A stretch of DNA of 41,617 nt from Lachnospiraceae bacterium (lineage in GTDB: Bacteria; Bacillota; Clostridia; Lachnospirales; Lachnospiraceae): the NCBI GenBank assembly GCA_019424135.1, contig JAHYZZ010000019.1:7017-48633 (forward strand), read 5' to 3'. The notes beneath the pieces were generated by a model. The model worked only from the letters and a program-made list of their open reading frames with translations. It ran no database searches and was not told where the DNA came from. Each line of letters begins with the position of its first letter. Position 1 is the stretch's first letter. Shown here piece by piece: positions 24,524 through 31,073 of this stretch. The position numbers and the translations under genes were made by a program.

Positions 24524-24552
24524 TTGACAATTATCCACAAATAGGATAGGAT
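24524..24552 (+). promoter_or_regulatory. Sigma-A promoter of the T-box/tyrS transcript, with DnaA box in spacer
   Basis: TTGACA (24524-24529), a 17-bp spacer, TAGGAT (24547-24552). The spacer holds a perfect DnaA box TTATCCACA at 24531-24539, so DnaA bound there would compete with RNA polymerase. The T-box leader begins about 7 bp after the -10 box. Confidence 0.75.
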
Positions 24553-24559
24553 TTCAATC

Positions 24560-24866
24560 AGACAAGGATATATGGAAAAGGCTTGGAAGGGAACAAGTAG
24601 TATTCGGAACACCCATACAGAAAGTGGCCGGTCGATGAGAGGCGCATGAAGGAATCGTATATGAATACATCCTGGAGTCTCGCGCTGAACACTATCGCAA
24701 GGGAGTTGCTTAGATAGAAAGTAGGCTGCGGCGGAGTGGCGCGCGTTAGAGTGCCAGGCTGTAACTGGCAGCCGGATGAGGCTGGTATCGTGAGATATCG
24801 GTGAAGCAAGGTGGTACCGCGAAAAAGTTGATTCGCCCTTACTGTGGAAGCAGTAAGGGTTTTTTA
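24560..24866 (+). ncRNA. T-box riboswitch leader, tyrosine specifier
   Basis: A tRNA-sensing leader that allows read-through when uncharged tRNA(Tyr) binds. The conserved T-box sequence AAGGTGGTACCGCG is at 24808-24821. The specifier-loop segment ATGAATACATCCT (24661-24673) places the codon UAC (Tyr) at 24666-24668, in the position seen in other T-boxes (GAA-NNN-A). The leader ends in an intrinsic terminator. tyrS lies second in the downstream operon, which agrees with the specifier. Exact 5' end is inferred from the promoter. Confidence 0.93.
24836..24865 (+). terminator. T-box regulated terminator
   Basis: CCCTTACTG (24836-24844), a 6-nt loop, CAGTAAGGG (24851-24859), then a T-run. It is the terminator alternative to the antiterminator formed with the T-box sequence just upstream. 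Confidence 0.92.
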
Positions 24867-24908
24867 TTTGGATTGGAAAAGCCATCGAAAGCTGAAGGGG
24901 GGAAAATC

Positions 24909-25535
24909 ATGGAAGGGGAAGAAGAAACAAGGGTTAAGAGAGCAAGCAATGCAAAACAGAGATTACTGGAAAATTATGAGAAGCATAGGAGAGAATTCCG
25001 GCAAAAAGGATTTCGGGAGTCTTCGGAAGTGTTCTCGGTGGTAAAAGCCAATGTGATGGTGTTTGTGACGTCGTTTCCGGTGGTGTTGGTTCTGATTTTG
25101 CTGTGGATTGCGGCAGACAGAGGAACGGTGGGATTAAGGGGAAACGGCTATTTTCCGCTGTTGTTTTTATTCCTAGTGACGGTTTATATCCATGAGATAC
25201 TTCACGGGGTTGGATGGTGTTTGACGAGCAAAGAAAAATGGAAGAGCATTTACATTGGGATGATGTGGTCAAGCCTGACCCCTTATTGCCACTGCAAGGA
25301 GCCTCTGGAGCCGGGAAAATACCTGTTTGGCTGCCTGCTTCCGGGGGCGATTTTGGGAGGTGGAATCTATCTTATCGCTTTTGTCACAGGAAGTCAGATG
25401 CTTTTGTGGCTCAGTCTTTTGAATGTGCTTTGTGCAGGAGGCGATTTGCTGATCGCATGGCATGCCCGCCGGTATCGGTCGGGGTATGTACTGGATCATC
25501 CCACGGAGTGTGGATTTATTATATTTCAGAAATAA
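24909..25535 (+). CDS. DUF3267 family membrane metalloprotease-like protein
   Basis: The 208-residue protein has a charged N-terminus, hydrophobic segments at about 48-68, 82-100, 133-155 and 160-180, and a zinc-site motif HEILHG (HExxH at about 95-99) within or near a membrane helix. The segment TPYCHCKEPLEPGKYL followed by LLPGAILG is characteristic of DUF3267 proteins, a site-2-protease-like family without a settled function. The frame extends back to 24801, but that part lies inside the T-box terminator; ATG 24909 follows a GGGGGG-rich ribosome site. It is the first gene behind the tyrosine T-box and lies 16 bp before tyrS, so it should respond to tyrosine supply. Confidence 0.85.
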   Translation: MEGEEETRVKRASNAKQRLLENYEKHRREFRQKGFRESSEVFSVVKANVMVFVTSFPVVLVLILLWIAADRGTVGLRGNGYFPLLFLFLVTVYIHEILHGVGWCLTSKEKWKSIYIGMMWSSLTPYCHCKEPLEPGKYLFGCLLPGAILGGGIYLIAFVTGSQMLLWLSLLNVLCAGGDLLIAWHARRYRSGYVLDHPTECGFIIFQK

Positions 25536-25551
25536 AAAAGGAGAGAAGAAC

Positions 25552-26775
25552 ATGGGAATTTATGAAGAATTACAGGCAAGAGGGCTGATTGCCCAAGTGA
25601 CGGACGAAGAGGAGATTCGTGAACTGGTCAACAACGGAAAGGCAACGTTTTACATTGGATTTGACCCGACGGCGGACAGCCTTCATGTCGGACATTTCAT
25701 GGCGCTGTGCCTGATGAAACGTCTGCAGGAGGCAGGGAACAGACCGATCGCATTGATCGGCGGAGGAACAGGTTATATCGGCGACCCTTCTGGAAGAACG
25801 GATATGCGCTCTATGATGACTCCGGAACAGATCCAGCACAACTGCGACTGCTTTAAGAAACAGATGAGCCGGTTTATTGATTTTTCAGAAGGAAAAGCCT
25901 TGATGGTCAACAATGCAGACTGGCTTTTAGATCTGAATTATGTGGAAATGTTAAGAGAAATTGGACCGCATTTTTCTGTCAACAGAATGTTGACGGCAGA
26001 GTGCTATAAGCAGAGAATGGAAAGAGGCTTAAGCTTTTTGGAGTTTAACTACATGATCATGCAAAGCTATGACTTCTATGTATTATACCAGAAATATGGA
26101 TGTAACCTGCAGTTTGGCGGTGATGACCAGTGGAGCAACATGCTGGGAGGAACAGAGCTGATCCGGCGCAAGCTTGGCAAAAACGCATGTGCCATGACAA
26201 TCACACTGCTTTTAAATTCCGAAGGAAAAAAGATGGGAAAAACCCAAAGTGGCGCTGTCTGGCTGGATCCAAACAAGACATCACCGTTTGAGTTCTACCA
26301 GTACTGGAGAAATGTGGCAGATGCGGATGTGCTAAGATGTATCAGGATGCTGACTTTCCTTCCTCTGGAGGAGGTCGACAAGATGGATTCCTGGGAAGGC
26401 GCCCAGCTTAATACAGCAAAAGAAATCCTGGCATTCGAACTTACCAAGCTGGTACACGGAGAAGAAGAGGCAAAGAAGGCCCAGGAATCTGCAAGAGCAC
26501 TGTTCAGCCAGGGAGCAGCTGCCCAGATGCCGACCACAGAGTTGACAGAAGCAGATCTTGCAGATGGGAACATCGACATCTTGTCCATGTTGGTAAAATC
26601 AGGTCTGGTACCGTCCAAATCTGAGGCAAGACGTGCTGTACAGCAGGGCGGAGTCGCTGTAGATGGAGAGAAAGTCACAGATATCTATGCTACATTTGCC
26701 GGAGAAAGCTTAAATGGTGAGGGTGTAGTGTTAAAGAAAGGAAAGAAAAATTTCCGTAAGATTGTAATGAAATAA
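25552..26775 (+). CDS. tyrS: Tyrosyl-tRNA synthetase
   Basis: Charges tRNA(Tyr) with tyrosine. The 407-residue class I synthetase has the HIGH-type motif HVGHF (within DPTADSLHVGHF), the tyrosine-binding region YMIMQSYDFYVLY, GGDDQWSNM, and the KMSKS-type loop KMGKT. A C-terminal S4 RNA-binding domain (about 345-405) contains SKSEARRAVQQGG. The start at 25552 follows an AAGGAGAG site; upstream in-frame codons belong to the end of the previous gene. It is controlled by the tyrosine-specific T-box at 24560-24866, through the DUF3267 gene. Confidence 0.97.
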   Translation: MGIYEELQARGLIAQVTDEEEIRELVNNGKATFYIGFDPTADSLHVGHFMALCLMKRLQEAGNRPIALIGGGTGYIGDPSGRTDMRSMMTPEQIQHNCDCFKKQMSRFIDFSEGKALMVNNADWLLDLNYVEMLREIGPHFSVNRMLTAECYKQRMERGLSFLEFNYMIMQSYDFYVLYQKYGCNLQFGGDDQWSNMLGGTELIRRKLGKNACAMTITLLLNSEGKKMGKTQSGAVWLDPNKTSPFEFYQYWRNVADADVLRCIRMLTFLPLEEVDKMDSWEGAQLNTAKEILAFELTKLVHGEEEAKKAQESARALFSQGAAAQMPTTELTEADLADGNIDILSMLVKSGLVPSKSEARRAVQQGGVAVDGEKVTDIYATFAGESLNGEGVVLKKGKKNFRKIVMK

Positions 26776-26792
26776 AATATCATCATATAGAC

Positions 26793-26846
26793 ACTGCCAG
26801 AAAGCTATGCCGCTATACACAGAGCATTAAGTTTCTGGCAGTTTTT
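26793..26846 (+). terminator. Rho-independent terminator after tyrS
   Basis: ACTGCCAGAAA (26793-26803) and TTTCTGGCAGT (26832-26842) form a perfect 11-bp stem followed by a T-run. It separates the tyrS operon from the zinc-ribbon/FHA cluster. Confidence 0.88.
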
Positions 26847-26857
26847 GTCGTAATGAC

Positions 26858-26882
26858 CGTTTCTTGTGTTTTACAAGAAACG
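26858..26882. promoter_or_regulatory. Operator-like inverted repeat upstream of the zinc-ribbon/FHA cluster
   Basis: CGTTTCTTGT (26858-26867), 5 bp, ACAAGAAACG (26873-26882), a perfect 10-bp inverted repeat. It has no T-run, so it is not an obvious terminator. It lies about 72 bp upstream of the proposed -10 box of the cluster and could be a binding site for an unknown regulator. Confidence 0.4.
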
Positions 26883-26952
26883 CTAAGATATGTCTTTCGG
26901 GGATTACCATTGTTAAAAATAGAAAAAATATAAGAGTTTTTGTCGAAAATAT

Positions 26953-26960
26953 GGTAAAAT
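26953..26960 (+). promoter_or_regulatory. Candidate extended -10 promoter of the zinc-ribbon/FHA cluster
   Basis: TGGTAAAAT (TG-N followed by TAAAAT at 26955-26960) lies 35 bp before the first start codon in an AT-rich stretch. No good -35 hexamer is seen at the proper distance. It is the best candidate between the tyrS terminator and the cluster. Confidence 0.45.
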
Positions 26961-26994
26961 AAATTAAATTTATTTTTTAGGGAGGATACGTAAG

Positions 26995-27513
26995 ATGGCT
27001 GTTTTGGACGAAATGAAAAAGCTGGAAGACCAAAGACAAGCATGGATGGCACAGCTAGGAGAAATATATTATAAGAATTGTAAGATGGCAGGTGAACCTG
27101 TGAAGGGAGAGGCAGCCAAGATCATCGAAAAGCTTGATGATCTGGAGACGCGTATGAAACAGCTTGCAGGTGCAGGCGAAGAAACATCCGAACAACAGGT
27201 GGAGAATCAGGGAAAGGTATGCCAAAACTGCGGGGCACCGGTGGAGGAGGATCAGGTATTCTGTGTAAATTGTGGGAACAGGCTGGAACCCCCAAAAGAG
27301 GAAGAGGAAAATACCTGTCCCAACTGTGGGGCGCCGGTGGAGGAAGGCCAGGGCTTTTGTATTGTTTGCGGAATGAAACTTGGCCAGAGCCTTTCGGATG
27401 GTTCTAAGAAAGGACCACAGCGCCCGGCCGGACCTAAGATCTGTCCGTCTTGCGGAAAGGTGCTCCCGCCGCAGATGCATTTTTGCACATCCTGCGGAAC
27501 AAAAGTAGACTAG
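26995..27513 (+). CDS. Soluble protein with helical N-terminus and three zinc ribbons
   Basis: The 172-residue protein has a helical, charged N-terminal part (about 1-68) and three zinc-ribbon units of the form CxxCG-(about 10)-CxxCG at about 76-93, 108-125 and 150-167, joined by acidic or Pro-rich linkers. No membrane segment is present, so it is probably cytosolic. The N-terminal pattern LGEIYYKNCK followed by an IIEKLDDLE helix resembles the 106-residue zinc-ribbon protein at 37025 (LGKAYYE...LFEKITRL). A strong GGGAGGA ribosome site precedes the start. As first gene of the cluster it may be an adaptor or regulator (inference). Exact function unknown. Confidence 0.8.
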   Translation: MAVLDEMKKLEDQRQAWMAQLGEIYYKNCKMAGEPVKGEAAKIIEKLDDLETRMKQLAGAGEETSEQQVENQGKVCQNCGAPVEEDQVFCVNCGNRLEPPKEEEENTCPNCGAPVEEGQGFCIVCGMKLGQSLSDGSKKGPQRPAGPKICPSCGKVLPPQMHFCTSCGTKVD

Positions 27514-27556
27514 GAAGTCTGTTATGATCATATAAAAAGAGGAAAGAAGTTATAAC

Positions 27557-28342
27557 ATGAAGTGCAAAAGATGTGGACAGGAAATTCAGAACGGGGATCA
27601 GTTCTGTGGAAATTGTGGATGGAAGGTAGAAGAAAAGAAAACCCCAGTGATCCCGATTGTCATAGGAATCATCGTGGTGGTCATACTTGTGGTGGCCGGT
27701 GTCTTTTGGTATCTGCATAAACAGGAACAGAAAAAGGTGGAAGAAAACCTGGCAAAATTCCAGGAAAAAATCGAGGAAGACAGTCAGGCATCTACGGAAG
27801 ATCCGGCAGATGACCAGACAAATTCCCAGGATGCGAGGGATGAAAACGACGCAGACAAAGAAGAAGAGGAGTCTGTCACAGACCCCACAGAAGGGGGAAT
27901 TCACAGATACGAGTATATAATCAGTGACATGACCTGGACCCAGGCTTGTCAGGAGTGCCTAAACAGAGGCGGATATCTGGTGCGGATCAACAGTCGTGAA
28001 GAATATGATTATATTATTTCCCAACTCAATGAGCGTCATCTGTCGAATATTCAGTTTAAAATCGGCGGGAGACGGGAGGCAAATTCCAAGGAATATTACT
28101 GGGTAGACGAGGCCGGAAAGTTGTATGGAGATGTGATTAATTCTGACAGTTACTGGTGCGCATCGGAATGGATGGCCGGAGAGCCAAGCTACCAGGACGG
28201 AGCGACAGAAGAGCAGTATCTGGACATTTTCTACCATCAGAATTCAGGAAAATGGGTGTGGAACGATGTGCCGGACGATATTGTAGCCACAGTTCCGGAA
28301 TTTAGCGGAAAGATCGGATACATCTGTGAATATGAGGAATAG
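27557..28342 (+). CDS. Zinc-ribbon membrane protein with extracellular C-type-lectin-like domain
   Basis: The order in the 261-residue protein is: zinc ribbon CKRCG...CGNCG (3-21), membrane helix (about 29-53), a long acidic linker (about 60-112), and a C-type-lectin-like domain (about 115-261). The lectin fold is suggested by MTWTQACQECLNRGGYLV near its start, WMAGEPS (the EPN-like calcium-loop position), WVWNDVPDD (conserved WND) and the closing GYICEYE, with cysteines 131, 134, 201 and 257. The Cys-poor, basic N-terminus and lack of a signal peptide indicate an N-inside orientation, with the lectin domain outside. Possible ligands are glycans or proteins; this is inference. Confidence 0.85.
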   Translation: MKCKRCGQEIQNGDQFCGNCGWKVEEKKTPVIPIVIGIIVVVILVVAGVFWYLHKQEQKKVEENLAKFQEKIEEDSQASTEDPADDQTNSQDARDENDADKEEEESVTDPTEGGIHRYEYIISDMTWTQACQECLNRGGYLVRINSREEYDYIISQLNERHLSNIQFKIGGRREANSKEYYWVDEAGKLYGDVINSDSYWCASEWMAGEPSYQDGATEEQYLDIFYHQNSGKWVWNDVPDDIVATVPEFSGKIGYICEYEE

Positions 28343-28384
28343 CAAAGGCAAAGGGAAAGAGTCAAAAGTCAGGAGGGATCAGAT

Positions 28385-29050
28385 ATGTTTTGCAGCCATT
28401 GTGGCCAGGAGTTAAAGGAGGGGGGCAGATTCTGCCCCAGATGCGGAGCCTCGGTGGAGGGAGTAAATCAGGCAGAAAATGGAGGCGCTCCACAGTATAC
28501 TGGTACAGTGCCGGGAGCGCAGATGAAGCGGGGAATGTCTCAGGGAGCAGTCATTGCTATCATCCTGGCGATTGTGTTGTGTATTGCCGGCGCGGGCGTG
28601 GGAGCTTATTTTCTGTTTTTCCGGGACACTTATAAGACCCCGATTAAAAATCTGATGAAGGCGATTGAGGATCAGGACGGAGAAGCTGCCCTAGAGCTGA
28701 TCCCGGAAAAGTATGTGGGGATGTACCAAACCATGACCGGCATGGATAAAAAAGATATGGAAGATATGCTGGAACAGGGGCTGAACAATCTGGTGGAAGA
28801 CTATGATGGAGACATTCAGGTTGATTATGAAATCGGAGATGTCAGAGATCTGACAAAAGAAGAGATTACAGAGCTGGAAAGCACTTACTATGGATTCATT
28901 GGAGGGGTGGAAGAAGGAAAAGAAGTAGAGGTTTCAGCGGAAATCCAGGTGGATGGATCTGATCGAAAAGAAATGATGGATGACGCACGGATCAAAGTGG
29001 TCAAATTAGATGGGAAATGGTATCTGGATCCGACGTCAATGTCCTTCTAG
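28385..29050 (+). CDS. Zinc-ribbon membrane protein with NTF2-like extracellular domain
   Basis: The 221-residue protein has a zinc ribbon CSHCG...CPRCG (3-21), a Gly/Pro-rich linker, a membrane helix (about 54-78), and an extracellular domain (about 84-221). The last part starts with TPIKNLMKAIEDQDGEAALELIP and ends ARIKVVKLDGKWYLDPTS. That pattern (helix pair, then strands ending in KWYL) resembles DUF4878/DUF5105-like members of the NTF2 superfamily found in exported Clostridia proteins. An AGGAGG site is placed before the ATG. Same head-helix-domain architecture as its neighbours. Confidence 0.8.
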   Translation: MFCSHCGQELKEGGRFCPRCGASVEGVNQAENGGAPQYTGTVPGAQMKRGMSQGAVIAIILAIVLCIAGAGVGAYFLFFRDTYKTPIKNLMKAIEDQDGEAALELIPEKYVGMYQTMTGMDKKDMEDMLEQGLNNLVEDYDGDIQVDYEIGDVRDLTKEEITELESTYYGFIGGVEEGKEVEVSAEIQVDGSDRKEMMDDARIKVVKLDGKWYLDPTSMSF

Positions 29051-29062
29051 GAGATGATAGAA

Positions 29063-31054
29063 ATGTTTTGTCAGAAGTGTGGAACGCAGAATGTAGAAGG
29101 GGCCCGTTTTTGTAAAAATTGCGGAGCTCCCCTTCATAGATGGCAGCAAATGCAAGGAGGCATGGGAACGCCCTCCCAACCTGTAAAGAGAACGAATAAA
29201 AAGTGGATCGCGGCAGCAGGGGGGATTCTCCTGGCTGCCGTTGTCATGGCAGGCGCCTTTGCTTTTCGAAGCTATGCGGAACGCAAGGATTATGAAAACT
29301 ATATTGCCCAGGCGGAAAAATATCTGGATGAGATGGATTATGAAAGTGCGGAAGCAGCATATATGAAGGCAATTGAGATTGATCCGAAGCAGGAAGATCC
29401 TTATCTTGGACTGGCAGATGTATATATTGCCCAGGAGGATTTTGGAAAGGCGCAAAAGATCCTGTCGCAAGGAGAAAAGGCGGTTCTTGGCGATCGTTCC
29501 AAGACTTCCAAGGATTCGTCGGAAGCTCAGGATGATGGAAAGTCAAAGGATCCCTTGAAAGAAAAAGTAGAGGAAGTAGAAAATGCCAACCAATATGAGT
29601 GGGCGGTGGAACCGGAGATCCAGGCAGATGACATCTATTATATCCAGAATGAGAATACCTTTGATTATCCGAGAAATGACCTCTCTCGACAGATGGATAC
29701 TTCTTATGCTGTGATCAAAAAGGGAGATTCTTACGGGTTGATCGGCATGGACGGAAAACTGGCTGCGTCCATGGATTACCAAGGCGTGGCAGCCCTGTCC
29801 AAATATTATTTGCTGGAGCGAAAGGAGCCCCTTTATGATCCGGAATATCAGACGGAAATGACAGATTATTACTTCCTGGAAGAAGAACAGGCAGTAAAAC
29901 CAGCGGTTGCAGTGATCGGAGATGCCGGTAACTATTCCAGGGGAATTTTTTATTACTGCGATGGTTTGCACAACACCGGAGAATTTGAGGTGGCCCAGGG
30001 GTATATGGAAGACTATCAGAAGAAACCAGACAGAGTCATTCCGGTTAAGCAGGCAAAATCCATTTATGACGGCAGCAGTTCTTCCGAGGACTGGTATGAA
30101 GATCTGGAGAGCAAGTATGCCCTGTGTGATCCGGATGGGAAACTTTTGACAGATTTTGTTTATGACGAATGTGGCAGTAGTTCTTCCGGCCTTCTGGCGG
30201 TGAAAAAGGATGGAAAATGGGGATATGTCAATGAAAAGGGAGAGGAAGTAATTCCCATAAAATATGATGCTTCCTGGTGTTATGACACTTACGTTTTCAG
30301 CGATCATACACAGGATCAATCGGAACGTATCGAGTCCTGTTATGCAGCGACAGACGGCTATGTGCCCCTGTGCGTAAATGGGAAATGGGAGCTTCGGGAT
30401 CATTCGGGGAAACTTGTGATCTCTTCTGGTATTTTTGAAGAAATACGTCCGGTCTATGATGGCAGATGCTGGGTAAAGAAGGACGGAAAATGGGGAGTGC
30501 TCAAGCTGGAAGAAGAGGAGCAGGATCAGGTATCAGAAAATGAAGACTGGAAAGTGATTTATTTCTCTTATATCCAGAGTACCATGCATGAGGGGTGGGC
30601 CGGATATCGTCTGATTTATCTGAATGATGATCAGGTTCCGGAATTGTATCTTATGGGATCCACAACGGCTCAGGGAGACCAGATCTGTACATATTATGAT
30701 GGACGGCTTGAGACGCAGAACCTGGGAAACGGAGGGCTTTCTTATCTGGAAAAAGAAAACCTTTTCTGTGACAGCACAGGTCGGATGGATGTCTATTATG
30801 ACCGGATCTATCAGATTCAGGACGGCCACTTTGTGGTGATGGCAGAGGGAAAATACGGAGCCAAAGATAATACCAATGTGCAGACCGACGCCGATGGGAA
30901 TCCGGTTTATCAGTATTCCTGGGACGGGGAACAAATGTCAAAGACCCAGTATGAACAGAGGTTTCAGAAGCTGTTTGACCGACAAAAAGCGGTGCGGGCG
31001 TCCGAAGGGACCGTAAGTGCATCGGAAATTATTACGCAGATAGATTCAAAATAA
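29063..31054 (+). CDS. Zinc-ribbon, TPR and WG-repeat membrane protein (paralogue 1)
   Basis: The 663-residue protein has a zinc ribbon CQKCG...CKNCG (3-21), a membrane helix (about 48-68), TPR-like helices (about 78-140: EKYLDEMDYESAEAAYMKAI), a charged linker, then WG-type beta repeats (SYGLIGMDGKLA, KDGKWGYVNEKGEEVIP, NGKWELRDHSGKLV, KDGKWGVLKLE). A C-terminal domain contains YLNDDQVPELYL, similar to a calcium-loop-like DxDxDG element in its paralogue. Start 29063 is preferred to 29054 because AGGAG ends 9 bp before it. The 37362 gene is a clear paralogue, so the pair brackets the FHA/kinase module. Function unknown; WG repeats are usually interaction surfaces. Confidence 0.85.
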   Translation: MFCQKCGTQNVEGARFCKNCGAPLHRWQQMQGGMGTPSQPVKRTNKKWIAAAGGILLAAVVMAGAFAFRSYAERKDYENYIAQAEKYLDEMDYESAEAAYMKAIEIDPKQEDPYLGLADVYIAQEDFGKAQKILSQGEKAVLGDRSKTSKDSSEAQDDGKSKDPLKEKVEEVENANQYEWAVEPEIQADDIYYIQNENTFDYPRNDLSRQMDTSYAVIKKGDSYGLIGMDGKLAASMDYQGVAALSKYYLLERKEPLYDPEYQTEMTDYYFLEEEQAVKPAVAVIGDAGNYSRGIFYYCDGLHNTGEFEVAQGYMEDYQKKPDRVIPVKQAKSIYDGSSSSEDWYEDLESKYALCDPDGKLLTDFVYDECGSSSSGLLAVKKDGKWGYVNEKGEEVIPIKYDASWCYDTYVFSDHTQDQSERIESCYAATDGYVPLCVNGKWELRDHSGKLVISSGIFEEIRPVYDGRCWVKKDGKWGVLKLEEEEQDQVSENEDWKVIYFSYIQSTMHEGWAGYRLIYLNDDQVPELYLMGSTTAQGDQICTYYDGRLETQNLGNGGLSYLEKENLFCDSTGRMDVYYDRIYQIQDGHFVVMAEGKYGAKDNTNVQTDADGNPVYQYSWDGEQMSKTQYEQRFQKLFDRQKAVRASEGTVSASEIITQIDSK

Positions 31055-31073
31055 AGATAAAGGAAGCAATTAC

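Noticed and set aside
24429..24539. Replication origin, because of the DnaA-box cluster
   Set aside because: No dnaA, dnaN, gyrase genes, rpmH or long AT-rich unwinding region nearby; only four boxes. A regulatory or titration role is more plausible.
24801..24908. N-terminal extension of the DUF3267 protein starting at 24801
   Set aside because: This segment is the T-box antiterminator and terminator; the ATG at 24909 has a ribosome site and gives the normal family N-terminus.
29543..30403. 286-residue open frame on the - strand inside the first WG-repeat gene
   Set aside because: It is fully covered by a + strand gene with recognisable zinc ribbon, TPR and WG repeats; the - strand product shows no known motif and has no ribosome site.
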